A DNA stretch of 64,000 bases from Paraconiothyrium sp. Pb-2020 (taxonomy: Eukaryota > Ascomycota > Dothideomycetes > Pleosporales > Didymosphaeriaceae). Of this stretch, positions 12,672 through 23,946 are shown one piece after another. The notes below the pieces were generated by a model, which saw only the letters and a list, made by a program, of their open reading frames with translations, was not told the origin of the DNA and made no database searches. Location: assembly GCA_022419385.1 (NCBI GenBank), contig JAJUBI010000007.1, positions 2,699,768 to 2,763,767 of the forward strand. Reading direction: 5' to 3'. Each line of letters opens with the position of its first letter. Within the stretch, counting starts at the first letter, position 1. The position numbers were made by a program, and so were the translations under genes.

Positions 12672-14272
12672 TTATTCCCCTGTGTGAAAACAAATGGACA
12701 AGCGGCAATCATCTTCTCCCTCATGTTCAACCCATGGTTTGTTCTCCATGGTAATGGTTACTCGTAATGAAACCTCGGGGAAGTCGAAGACATATGACGT
12801 GTCTGGTATCGTCGAGCCTGGGGCCGATATATTCGTACCCTTACTTAGGATTTGCCATCCTTTTGTATTCATCGACAATCGGATTCGTCGCCATCTAGCT
12901 ATTTCTGTTTCGGGCCCAACGGCATGCCCGTCCTCTGGCCTATTGTGGACCACGCCTGATCTTGCCATCTCTGGTATGTCGAGCCACAAGCCATTCACCC
13001 ATTCATTGTGTTGATCATAGACGGACGACAATGCGAGACCAACAAATACCGCGTGTTCGAGACTTGATGGATCAGAAGACTTACTTGTAAAAACTAACAA
13101 CCGTTTGACTGCTTCGTTCCACATGTATAATGGGATACCATGTTTTAGAACAAAAGTATTTGCAGCGTCGAAGAGTTGCAGAGCAATCGAGCCGAACACG
13201 CCTTTTCGACCCGAATCGCTCTGGCGCTTCCAGGTGTATTCTTCCAAAGACCGGTACAGACTTGTGTGTTGTCCCAAAGCTTCCTCTGGAATCCGGAAAA
13301 CTGATTCTGCAGACCGGAACGACTCATCCGCAAACGCCTTGCATTCGAAAATTGCATCCCAGTAAACTTCCTGTGGTGTCTTCTCATAGTTGACTTCGAT
13401 CAAGTCAGATATGTGAGTTCCGTTTTCGACGTCTGTTGCCATGCCCAGGAGGCCGTAGATCCGATCTATACGCCGACTGCTTTGGCGGCCTTCGAGAAAG
13501 CCATGAGCAGTTTCCACAATGATCGTCGACCACTAATCCGTAATTCACGAAGCAAGGAATACATCAAGAAGGACTCGACGTCCCTACCAGCTCCCATTGT
13601 AGAAACGCTGTCGAAAGCGTCTAGGTCGATGTACAATCTACCACTTGCAATCTTCCCTCGCTTAGCAAGGGCAATTTCTTGTATGATCCAGGTTCTGCGC
13701 CAGTAAGGAAGTTGTAGAAGATCTCTCATCGCCTTTTTGGTTCTTTGTTTCAGACGATGTAGACTTGGGTCCTGTATGTTGGCTTTGTTCCGCGTGCTGT
13801 TCGTTTGCTCACCTTTATCACTGGCAATATATTCCGCTACGGTGGCCAACGCGGTCTCCGTCTCTAATTGATGACCGAGCCAGACCAGTACCTCAGCAGC
13901 ACCCTCGTAAATGCTTCCCATATGTGGCACCTGTTGGCTCTTCTCTTTTACATCTTGTTGATTCAAACATAACGAATCTATCCAGAAAAAGGTGTCGTAC
14001 TTGCACTGAGACCACATACACTCCACGAAACGTAGGAGATTCTTGTGCAGTGGGTGCACAAAAGTGCTGCTCGGATGGTCGCCGATATGCACACTGCCAG
14101 CTGGGCTCGGATCGCCCCATAGATATGACAACGCAGTATAGGGTGGCACATCGGAAGAATCGAAATGATGGATTGTACAACTAATACTTCCGTTGGCTCG
14201 ATGAGGGAGTATCTTGATGAGACGAATGGTTGTTAAAGAACTCAAAGAGCGGTAGCTGTAAGGTTGAGCCAT
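12672..14272 (-). pseudogene. HET-domain (heterokaryon incompatibility) gene with a frameshift
   Basis: The ATG is at 14272. The first frame (to 13466) carries a clear HET domain: YTALSYLWGDPSPAG near residue 45, then WIDSLCLNQQD and QVPHMGSIYEGAAEVLVWLG. HET proteins mediate vegetative incompatibility and regulated cell death in filamentous ascomycetes. The frame stops at 13466, just after LWKLLMAFSKAAKA. A second frame, out of register, picks up with RRIDRIYGLLGMA, the segment that normally follows in this family, and runs to 12672. Loss of one base near 13476-13478 explains the break. I see no good short intron that would bridge it. Either the gene is an inactive allele, which is common for HET genes, or this is a sequence error. 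The product would be about 530 aa. No partner domain (NACHT, WD40) is visible. Confidence 0.82.
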
Positions 14273-14547
14273 CTAGCATCTCCGTACCGCGAAGTAGAGC
14301 GCCGCAGTAGAGCAATAGAGATGGCTGCTGGTCAAAACAAGTTCAGAAAGTCGGCTCATGGCAGCTCCTGGTCGCTGGCGGTTCGATTGTAGCCTTGCGG
14401 TCACTGCCATGTTCACGTCGGCTACCGGCAAGCGATACCGGTAAAGCTTCTCATTGGCCCCAATGATACGAGAGCTTAGCACCTCCATGTTGCCCACAAC
14501 GACTCGCCTGGAACTTGGTTTGCTCAAATCGAGGTATTCACAGGTCT

Positions 14548-14780
14548 GTGTCTTCTTGATCAAGAGACGAGACGATACATTATCAATATGGTTGTACATA
14601 ATCCCACAGTGTATCGGCTCGTCGTTAGCTAAATCCGGACAGTAAAACCACTCGTGCTCTATCTACCTAGCCGCACACAATCTGTGGGTAACATTATCAC
14701 CGGCGGGATGATACATAATCCCACAGTATATCAGCTCGTCGTTAGCTAAATCCGGAGAGTAAACCACTCGTGCTCTATCT
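14548..14780. repeat. Tandem duplication of the ribonuclease gene 3' end (offset 117 bp)
   Basis: Positions 14712-14780 and 14595-14664 are about 90% identical over 69-70 bp, offset by 117 bp. Both contain AATCCCACAG, GCTCGTCGTTAGCTAAATCC and CACTCGTGCTCTATCT. The right copy lies inside the last exon of the ribonuclease gene. The left copy begins exactly at its stop codon. The left copy therefore looks like a duplicated, decayed C-terminal coding fragment. Confidence 0.85.
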
Positions 14781-15334
14781 GGGGGGCCTTGACAAAATAC
14801 GCTATCGTCGTTTGCAGCAATCTGAGTCCACCATATAGGGAATTCCCATAGTTGGAGCCCATTGCATGCCGACGTATCCGGAAATACATGGGCTCCCCCA
14901 ACCCCGAGGTTGTTGAATACATGAGGATACAATTTTCCGGTACCTGATGCTGGCAGTAAAAGTCAGTACGCGTATGGTACGATGACAAGAGGGCCTTGCT
15001 TACTGCACGAACAACCTGTCGGTCGCTCGCCACGCGAACAGGCCATCGCTCGATCTAGAGTATTTTCGATCTTCTTTCTGGTGTAATCAGATGGTGTGCC
15101 GTCGTTAGGGTTGTTGGTCCCATCTTGAATGTATCAGTGTGAGTGAAAAACCAGCCTAAATGTCTACCATGATGCCTTACCCATTCTACAACTAGCGCTT
15201 GCGGGGATATGTGCATGGTTAACGCCTATGGGCACGCTGATGTCGAGCGACTTTTGGAGCTCTTCATACAACGGTTGGAAAGCAACAGCCGTAGACATCA
15301 TAACAAAACAGATAAGAGGTCGTGTCAGCTTCAT
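14663..15334 (-). CDS. Secreted ribonuclease, T1/U2/ribotoxin superfamily
   Basis: Three exons on the minus strand: 15181-15334, 15004-15123 and 14663-14943. The introns are 57 and 60 nt, both phase 1. The first has a GTAAGG donor and CACTGAT branch. The second has GTAAGC and TACTGAC. The product is 184 aa. It begins with a signal peptide (MKLTRPLICFVMMSTAVA) and a propeptide-like stretch. The mature part carries the family's catalytic set in order: YPHVFNN (His99), WEFPI (Glu125), RARVVY (Arg150) and CGIMYH (His170), with several Cys that could form disulfides. T1/U2-type enzymes cleave RNA 3' of purines. Ribotoxins of the same fold cut the ribosomal sarcin-ricin loop. The loops here are longer than in RNase T1 and shorter than in ribotoxins before the Glu, so the substrate cannot be told. 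A role in secretion-mediated competition or infection is inference. Confidence 0.8.
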
Positions 15335-15437
15335 AATGAGCATGACGAACATCAGATTCAGTATGGCAAAGAAAGCGATTTGTAACGGGATGTCCACTAA
15401 TGAAGGGAATGGTTGCATAGCTTGAGTACAACTAGCA

Positions 15438-15445
15438 ATATATAT
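15438..15445 (-). promoter_or_regulatory. TATA-like element upstream of the ribonuclease gene
   Basis: An ATATATAT run lies about 105 nt upstream of the ATG at 15334 on the minus strand, a plausible core-promoter distance for a fungal secreted-protein gene. Confidence 0.4.
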
Positions 15446-16397
15446 GATCCTGGGCTGAGCAAAGCCAAGACTTAAGGAGCTGAATGACTGAGGTCTAACC
15501 TTGCAGCGCAATGTCATACTGAAGCGCGGAGTCAGTCAGAGACTTCGCTTAGACTCAAGCTATCGACTTGTGATATTGGCTGTAGCATGCATTAAGCACC
15601 CACCCACGTTACGGCATCGACAAATCGGCGTTCACCGAGTTCTCAAGCTATCTAGATTACGCGCCAAGTGTGATAGTCATGCAATGATACCGAAAAGCGA
15701 AACCAATACGAGCACAAACCATTGATAGCATGCGGACGACTCCTCGCAAATAGTCCCCTTTGCTGTTTAGTTCGTCAATGTTGAACTTACTCGTGTTCAG
15801 GACCAGCATCGATGCAGTCGCTCCAGCAAGCCTAGACGTAACACCAGGACTTGCACGAAGGCAGGCAAATAGCTTATCAATCTCCCATTAAAGTACTATA
15901 CAACTAGGCGTTGGCGTTGTCGCGATATATGCCTCTAAGTATAGAGATGGGCGGCAAGGTGCGCAGCTCGCTTGTCTATGTACGTTAGAATGCTCAATAC
16001 GGCCAATCTTTGCAAGCGAGTTCTGGATGCGGATGCGCCACGATAGCAAAAAAGGATTTTTCATCTTGCGGCTGATAGTAATCAACGAACAGAAAGCATA
16101 TAATCCTTCATAATTCGCATCTAGACGCAGAGAAAACGGCACAAGAAAGGAGCGCCTGACCATATCACTGCATTAGGCGAATCGCTAATGCTCCGGCTCG
16201 CTCAATTCAGAAGGAAGAACAGCTTCACATCCTATTCGGGACAAGTAAACACGCCTCAGCGCTTCGAAGTTCAGCTGAGGCCATGAACTCAGCATTCGTC
16301 GGCTCTGGGCAGAATTCTAGAATCCAGCCACAATCTTTGAGTGAAAAGGTAGATTGAATTACATCAAATTGATGGTCCTACAACGAAATGCGGTGGT

Positions 16398-16405
16398 TAT
16401 ATAAA
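16398..16405 (+). promoter_or_regulatory. TATA box of the 795-aa protein gene
   Basis: TATATAAA lies 92 nt before the ATG at 16497 and is followed by a pyrimidine/purine mixed leader. Spacing and sequence fit a strong, inducible fungal core promoter. Confidence 0.55.
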
Positions 16406-16496
16406 TGTAGTGAGGAGGAGCTCGACTACATTCCAAAATTTTGCCTAAGAAGAGTGAAGGAGTCTCCATCGAGTTTCAATCGCATAATCCCCCGCC

Positions 16497-19035
16497 ATGT
16501 CCACACTTGAAGGTCTTCAAAAAGATGCTATCTCTTCCATTGCGAGTGTGAGCACGCTTCTGCGTAACGCTATTGCTGCCGCCCTGCCAGTCGCACCCGA
16601 GCAGTATCTCACTGTTGCAATTCCCGGAACGGTCGTTGATTTGGCTGACTATGAGCAAGGGGGTTCGTTTGTTTACGACGTCTCCAAACACTCGATTACA
16701 CCGACAACTGTCAGGCAAAATGAAGCGCGTTTAGTGGATGGAATGATGCCTGTTGCTACCATCATGGTATGTATTGCCAAAATAATTGTTGAGAGTTCGA
16801 CTCATGTCTTGTAGATTGGAAACACAGGCAAGAGCGTTGCACGGAGTTATTCGCGATCTCTTGATGCTTTGCTTCCATCCAAGGCAACCATTTCCAGTGT
16901 TGACGGTATCCGCAGTCCTGGGAACAAGAATTATGACGATGCTATGAAGTTCCTCAAGACCACTCCCCCAGGGTCCAAGCAAACCGTTGTTGAGATCTAT
17001 CGCGATAAGCAACTAGCGTGGGCAAAACAGCGCTCTGCTTGGGATACAGCCAAAATTGAAGTTGCAAGTGAGTCCACCCCATTTGATTGCTTAGACATGT
17101 ATCTCCTTTTTTGTAACGCTATGCACATTGTGAACAGACCATGCTAGAGTAGAGTACTAACCTGGTGTAGAGCGAGCCGAGCACTTGTTCCCACCTGAAT
17201 CTGGTGAAGAATTCATTGGTAAACAGAAGCAATACATCAATGAGTGGAACCAGGAGAATTACTACACCTACAAAGCCAGCATGCAAGCGGCATGGATGGA
17301 TTGGGTTGTCAACGGTCAAAAGTACAACGTGGAATACAACTTTGGCATGATCGATATCGATTCGATCATGAGCCGCATCGAAGCCAGCAAAGAGTCCTTA
17401 CGGAACTCGACAATTCCCGACGCTGATGGTTCTAGTGAGGTCTATGGTGTTAGTCTGACACCCAATCGATGGGCAACCTACTGTAAACTCAAGGCTAAAG
17501 GGTGGTATGACCGGAACGGGAGCTACACCCTAGCCCAACTGGAGAGCGAGATTGCCAGACTCGAGAGTCTTTTGGCATCGTATACCTCAGCAGGGACCCT
17601 GATCATCCATGCAAAGGACAAACCTGCAACATATCCAGTCGCGGGTGCCAAGAAACCGACAATCGACCCGAATGACACCAAACAGAAGGTTCAGGATGAA
17701 CTAGCGACCTTATACAAGACACAGGCAGTTCTATCCGGCGCCATCTACAATCTTGAGCAAGTGGAAGGCGCTAAACCACCAGCGGATCCAAAGGAGATTG
17801 AGAAAGCTAAAGGCGAAGTGACAACTGCCCAAACAGCTGTAGGCAACGCCCAAAAGGCTCTGAAAATCGCAGAAGATGCAGATCACAGCGCCCGTCGGAG
17901 CATGAACGAGTATAATAGGATGGTTCTAGATGATACGTCCCTCACTGATGCTCAAAACTGGTTCGTCACAAAAAAGGCCGAAATTCAGAAAGAGATAGAT
18001 CGACTTCGGCTGTTGCGGAAAGACAAGGCCCAAAAGGCCCCAGTTGATATACCGGTCATTTCAGGTGTGACAGCTCCAACAGACGAAAAGGACACAAAAA
18101 CTCCCTATGGAACTGCCCTAGCTACTCAAGGATCAGAGCTGGCTAATCCGGTATTCAAGACCCCGGCGGCCCCAGCTGGCGATGGAACTCAGCCAGTCGC
18201 GAGTGCAGAAGATGCAGATCCATGGACTACTATCACCTTTTCCTATTCAGCATCAGATTTGAAAACTCACACCACAGAGTCCGAATGGGGTATGAAGGTA
18301 GGAGGTTCAGTCGGCTTCGGACTCTGGTCAGTAGGCGGGTCTTACTCCCACGATGAGTCCCACAAGTCCATGCAGAGCGACATGGCAGCATGCGATATCA
18401 GTGTTTCGTTCTCTGCTCTCGTCGTCAATATCAATCGTCCGTGGTTGTATGGTGAGCTCTTTAGTGACGTTGACATTGAAGTCGCGGCCGGGGTAAATCT
18501 GAGCCCCGGTCCACTCCAGCTACACCAGATGATCAAGGAGCAAAAGCCGGACGTTATTGCCATGTGGAGCCAGTTCCCAGCATACCCGACCTCGTTCATC
18601 GTTGCTGCGGACACTACCATCGAGTTTAGGGGTGTGACCAAGCACATCGAGGAGCATTTTGATTCACACAGCAACTCAGGAGGCGCATCCGTAGGCTATG
18701 GTCCTTGGTCGGTTTCCAGCAGCTTCCACGAATCTGCCACTGAGCAGAGCATGCAGGTTCACTCTACATCTACTGGTTGCAAGATTACCTTTGGCGCACC
18801 GCAAGTCATCGCATGGGTGAGCCAGATCTTGCCGCCTCTTCCACGGCCGCAAAATTATAATCCGCTTTCACAGGGTGCTGGAGTTGCGGTGCCTTCAGGA
18901 CCTGCCAGTGCAGGGACTTCTTCGGTAGCCCTTGCTGTACCTCTGACTCCTTCCACAACGGAGAAGCCTGCGGCTCTAGAGTCCCAAGCACCCACTGCTC
19001 CAGAGGCGGAAAAGCCGGTCGCCCCATCGACATGA
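16497..19035 (+). CDS. 795-aa protein of unknown function with repeated Gly/Ser/aromatic segments
   Basis: Three exons: 16497-16766, 16815-17067 and 17171-19035. The introns are 48 nt (phase 0) and 103 nt (phase 1). There is no signal peptide. The N-terminus is helical and Ala-rich (SIASVSTLLRNAIAAALPVA). The middle has Lys/Glu/Ala helices with coiled-coil character, roughly residues 300-480. From about residue 540 two related segments appear: GGSVGFGLWSVGGSYSHDES and, about 130 residues later, GGASVGYGPWSVSSSFHES. Each is followed by SMQ...C-I-S/T-F and a hydrophobic strand. Alternating small, polar and aromatic residues there look like amphipathic beta-hairpins. The last 60 residues are Pro/Ala/Ser-rich. 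I do not recognise the family. A membrane-interacting role is a hypothesis from the hairpin-like pattern only. The gene is divergent from the secreted ribonuclease gene. Confidence 0.78.
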
Positions 19036-20182
19036 GAGAACACGTGAAGAGGTAACGATAAGCCCATGCTTCGGGCTTACGAAAAACCCCCTTCTCGTCA
19101 TGTTTAGGGAGGAAAGGTCCGAGGGTCCTATTTATGCGTTGTACATAAGTCGTTTGAGAAGATTGTTAGTATACAAATTTTTGTAACTAGTTGCAAAGAC
19201 ATCGAGTCAACTCAGCCCGTGCATTTGTTGTTCATGTAAGACACTGCCTTATGGGAAGAGGCGCGGTTGAGGACAGTGAGCCAACACTGCGTCAGCCTAT
19301 GGCCAACTTCAGGTGGCGTCGTGAACACTTGGCTTATAGTCATGATTAGTCGTTTTTCTGGTACTATATAACGAAGAAAGCTTTCGCAAACACATACTAG
19401 TTTTAGTTTCTCCTATGAGTTAGCATAAGTCCTTTACTCTTGCAGGACGTACACTTGGCCTACTCTCATAGATGACTTACACTCTAATCGTGGTCAAGCT
19501 TCAATGATGGGATCCCGAAGCTGAAGCCAGAGCAGGATGAAAGGCGGCTGCGACGCCTGGCCGTAATGGCGCGAAGGCGAAAGCGAAGCCTGTGAAAGCA
19601 TCTACCTACGAGGGCGACGCCGAAGGCCGAAGACTGAATAGGGGTCGGAGTAGCTAGAGGGAAGACTTTGACATCATCACGATAGATAGAGAGAATCGCA
19701 ATGCTTCACGCTTTGTTTGTGCTTCACCTCATACTTCATGTTTCATGCTTTATTTGATACTTAGGCTGCCATACACGTTATACTTCATTTTATGCTTTGA
19801 TGCTATATACTGTATTTTATGCTTAAATCTATTCTATATGCATTAAATCTAACAGCGTCTTATACTAGATTTTCAGAGTATAAAAAAGTGAAAATGATTG
19901 AAAAGAGTGTACTATGAATATAATGAAGCGTGAAAAACTTCTTTATACCCTCAGTATATCAGATGTGATGAAGTAAAGAAGCTCGATCATGGATTTCCAC
20001 TAGATGTATGTACGCACCAAACCCTCATTAAATGTCGATATCTACACCCAACATGCCATGCATATACACATCGATCAACATAACGCTCACAAACGCTCGC
20101 TCACCATGCATAACCACAAAAATGTACAAAATGCCGCACAACGCCTCTTACCCTGCATCTTCTCCCAGTCCCTTCCACTTCT
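19036..20182. other. AT-rich, repeat-like gene-free stretch
   Basis: About 19700-19990 is AT-rich and built from degenerate ATGCTT, TTCATGCTT and TACTTCAT words. A GC-rich patch at 19540-19660 reads as a Lys/Ala-rich peptide on the plus strand (GAKAKAKPVKAS) with no start, perhaps a gene relic. I see no intact gene or transposon. Confidence 0.5.
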
Positions 20183-22723
20183 CTAATAACTCTCCGCCAG
20201 CCCCAACTTCCCGTAATCTACTAAGTCGGCGGAGTCATCCGGACAGGTAAAATCCCTGTCATACGTCTTGCTCGGCAGAATACCCGCCGCCATCCCCGCC
20301 TGCCAACTCCACTGCGTCGCCTTCTCCGTCTTCCACGTCCAGTAGAACCAGCCCCAGCCCGCCTCGAAACTAATCATTTGCGCAACAGCGAACTGATACA
20401 GCCACTTCTTGTACGCGTCGGAGTAGTTGCTCGGGTCAGCGTTTGCGCTGGCGCAGCTACACGCGCTGGATTTGAGCGGGCAGTAAGGATCGAGGACGGA
20501 GGTGGACGCATTGCCTGTGTCCATGGTGCCTTCCCAGCGCGTCCCGATGTTGACATTGTTGATGTATTTGGTGCAATCTGTGTCAGCCTGGGACCATTCG
20601 CCGCACATGGTGGGCCCGAAGCCGGTTGCGGTGTCCATGCTGCGCTGAGATTGTTTTGTCCACGCTTTACAGGCGAAATTGAGTTTGTCGGTGTGATTGA
20701 GCTGGAGTTGGTCGAGGTTGAAGATGACGTACTGGTGGACGTCGAGGAGCATGTCATCGTTCTTCTGCAGCGGGGAGTCCTTCCAGTTGTCGAGGCCGCG
20801 GAAGCCGTCACCGAAGACGAGAATAGCTTTGATGCCGTCTTTGCGGATCTGCGTGACGGCTTTTTGAGACCATGTTATCACGTCATCGGTATTAAGGTCG
20901 ACCATGCGAGGTTCGTTGACAAGGCCGTACATGGTGACTATGTGTTTGTACCGGTCTTGCGCAAAAAAGACGGAAAGCTTGTGGTGAATGTCAAGCCAGC
21001 GGTTTGCGTTTGTTTCGCCGTCTGTCCCGTTCAGCCAGCCGATAACGCCTTGTCTTCCGGAGTGATTCCAGCCATTTTGACTGCCGGGCGCTCCATGCAT
21101 GTCTAAATTGATTCGTAGTCCTTGCTGGCGTGCATACTCGATGCCTCGAAGCATATACCGCCACGCAACTTGCCCAACGTATTGGTCGCCGTCGTACGTC
21201 TCAACCATCCAGTAGCCAAATGGAATGCGGACGTGGTCAAAGCCGGCATTGCGGATGTCTACAAAAGTTTGGCGAGTGATGAAGGAGGAGTAATGTTTCT
21301 CGAGGGTCTGCTTGGCCTGGGAAGGACCGCCAAGTTTCTGAATGAGCGTCCATTCGTCAATGATGTTGTCGCGTGCAGAGTAGGTTTCGAAATACGAGGG
21401 TGTGATGAAGGGTTCAAGGTTGAGCCAGCCGCCTACGTTTACACCTCTTATGGGGTTCTTTCCATAGCCGAAGTCGTCTTTCAAGTTGGGCACTTTGTCG
21501 TTCGCTTGGACGTCATCATCCCAAGTGGAATTAAGACCGATCATGGGAAGACCACCGACCTTTTCGCTGGTGTATGTGACATTGAAATCACTTGTGTCCC
21601 ACCACGACCACGGATCCATCCATCCACCTTTATCTGCGTCCGGTACGCTATCGGGGTCTTTGCCGTCGAGATTGCTGTTGGATGGTTTCGAATCTCCTGA
21701 GGCTGCGCTGTCGCCCGACCCACCGTCATCTTTGTTGCTGTTCTTCTTTGAAACCACAACAGCTACTGGAATTAGGATAGCAAGAAGAAGTAATACGGAT
21801 GCAATAGCAATTACTACCGATTGTTAGTTCAAGTACCGCCCAAACAGCAGTGCAAGAAACGTACGTATTTTCTTCTTCTTCTTTTTCCGATGCGCCAGTT
21901 CTTCTTCCGTGTATTCTGATGGCGCTCCAGCACCACCCCTCTTCTCCATCATATACTGATACTCCTCATCGTCGACACCACCTTCCTCTGCCAATGGACC
22001 ACTGACAACCCTCCTCTTCTTCTCCGCCATCCGCTGTGCCTTCTCTTGCCGCCTCCTTTCCTTCTTCTCCGCAATCTCAGACGGCGTGTACTTCTCCTCG
22101 TGAGCTCTTCTCCGCTCTTCTCTCTCTGCACTCGTATGACTCCTCCGCTTATCCCTCGTGTCCGTCTCAGCATACGCGCTCATCCTTTGCGCAGCCGTCC
22201 TCTGCACCCCTTCGTTATCAGAAGCAGCGCTCCGCCGCTTACTCTCAGCCCGTGAGCGCTGTCTGGATTCCCTGCGTTTGCGCGCCGCTGCCTCAATAGC
22301 AGCATCACTTTCAATTGCCCTCTCCCTTCTCCTCTCCTCCCTCTGCTCCTTGACCCGATCCTTCTCAAGGGCCTTCTCTTTCGCGCGCACCTCTTTCAAA
22401 TACTGCTCGTCGTAATCATATCCTTTCCAACCAGCTTTCTTCGCATTCGCCTTATCTAGCTTCTGGATCGCATCAAGGCTCAGTGGTGCAGACTGGCGAC
22501 TGCGCTGCGTGCTGGGTGTGCTGTCGCCGCGCCGCTTGCGCGGAGAAGGCGAGTCCCATTCTGAGTCGCTCTGATGTCGCGATGAGCGGTGCGGTCTGGG
22601 GAGCAGGTCGCCTTGGGAATCGGTGGCGCGGTGGCCTCTTCTTCGCCGGCGCTCCGCATCGTGCTCGTGGGAGGAGGAGTTTCGACGTTCGCGGCGACGG
22701 CGGTCGCGGTGGTCGGGGTCCAT
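20183..22723 (-). CDS. exgD: Membrane-anchored glucan 1,3-beta-glucosidase (ExgD type, GH5)
   Basis: Two exons: 21865-22723 and 20183-21813, with a 51-nt intron (GTACGT donor, GGTAG acceptor, phase 1). The product is 829 aa, close to the usual ExgD length. The first about 286 residues are a highly charged, Arg/Glu/Ser-rich cytoplasmic tail ending in HRKKKKKK. A single membrane anchor follows (IAIASVLLLLAILIPVAVVV), giving type II topology, then a Ser/Asp-rich linker. The GH5 barrel has NPIRGVNVGGWLNLEPF, HGAPGSQNGWNHSG, the acid/base Glu587 in YGLVNEPRM and the nucleophile Glu692 in MCGEWSQADTDC. It trims beta-1,3-glucan at the cell surface during wall remodelling. The splice join restores the anchor exactly, so I am confident of the model. 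Confidence 0.93.
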
Positions 22724-23946
22724 GGAAATCGAACTGATCTACAGAGGCGGACGAGGGACGAGGGACGAGGAGGAATGCGTGCTTTGGAATGCGGGGTTAG
22801 GAATGCAATGTCTAAAATTGCAGAACGAAGAGAAGAGAACAGGCGCAACGTCTATAGAATTCGCGGATCAATGCTGAAGAACGAGAATCTCAAGTTTGGT
22901 TCACTGTATGCACAATTTCGTAAGCGTGTTGTTGGAGGTGGGAGAAGGCTGGGTTCGGTGCCGTTGCTGTGGTGATGCACTGTTGACATTTGGCCTGACG
23001 TGGCACCGCCTCGGCGCTGGGCAGCAGGGCTACCGCCTTGGAAAAGACGAAATCTGCGACTACGAAACAATTAAAGTTAACGAACAATATTGCCGAGTAT
23101 ACGGTATAAACTTGGTTTGCTAGCAAGATTGTTGGACAGAAGCTTGAATACGTGGGCGTCATCCATATGGTCGTCATCCATATGGTCGCTGTTGTAATCG
23201 TTAACACCTAATAAAAGACCGGCGCTACGGCAACTTTGGAAGTACAGCTTCGAGGTATATGAGCGGAAATCAGTCCGTCATACATATTTCATATCTGAAG
23301 TTGTACTGATATACTCGAGCGTCAGCCTTGGAGCCCTGGAGCTGTCTATTGCACGTGACTGCTCGCACTCCAGGGCTGGGTCGCTTGAGTCGAGCCATCG
23401 TGCTGGACTTTACCCTTGAAACGTGCCGATGTGGTACAGATATACATCCGAAGCGCATGCAAAGCCTTCGAAAAGTCGCACGTGGCTGTGGCTCAATCCT
23501 TGCCCGAAGGAAGTCCCTGCATGGGGCGAAAGGCAATCCTGCAGATCTCACTGTGAATCAGCTATGACATCATGTCGCTGACAATGTGGAATATTAGGCG
23601 TGCTAGACGGACTCGAGCAGGTGCAATAGTGCGACTTCATATGAGTTCAGCACTTGCAGGTTTCTTGTGTCATTTAAGTTGGTATCTATGGTATCGTGTC
23701 GTAAGAGAAATGTAGCCGGTTCCTTCTAGCGGAATGCAGATCCGTGAAGGCCCATATCGGCATGTTAAGCTCTTTGCGGAGCCTGTACTTATGGCCCCCA
23801 TTCTGCAGTAAGGCGACCTGTTCCAAATCCGACAAGGAAACCTGCCATAGCCATGGCGTCAGTGTTCGTGAGGCGAGCGGAGATCGGGCCTTTGGGGTAT
23901 TCGAAGGCCTAGATTGTGAGGATGATTCAGGTGAAAGGTGGCTGCT
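22724..23946. other. Intergenic region upstream of exgD-like gene
   Basis: It lies between two minus-strand genes, and no domain or convincing exon is seen. It contains a perfect 15-bp tandem pair (GTCATCCATATGGTC, about 23158-23187). Confidence 0.5.
23158..23187. repeat. 15-bp tandem duplication
   Basis: GTCATCCATATGGTC occurs twice, head to tail, in intergenic DNA. No function is evident. Confidence 0.8.

Larger units (their letters stand above)
15335..16496. other. Divergent intergenic region between ribonuclease and 795-aa protein genes
   Basis: It should hold both promoters (TATA-like runs at 15438-15445 and 16398-16405). The small open frames, including one of 91 codons at 15888-16163 on the minus strand, show no domain. 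I see no mobile-element ends. Confidence 0.5.

Noticed and set aside
15888..16163. 91-codon minus-strand frame upstream of the ribonuclease gene
   Set aside because: No convincing splice into the ribonuclease gene, which already has its own ATG, signal peptide and TATA-like element.
20378..21106. 242-codon plus-strand open frame
   Set aside because: It lies antisense to the GH5 glucanase, whose catalytic motifs are certain. It is a codon-bias shadow.
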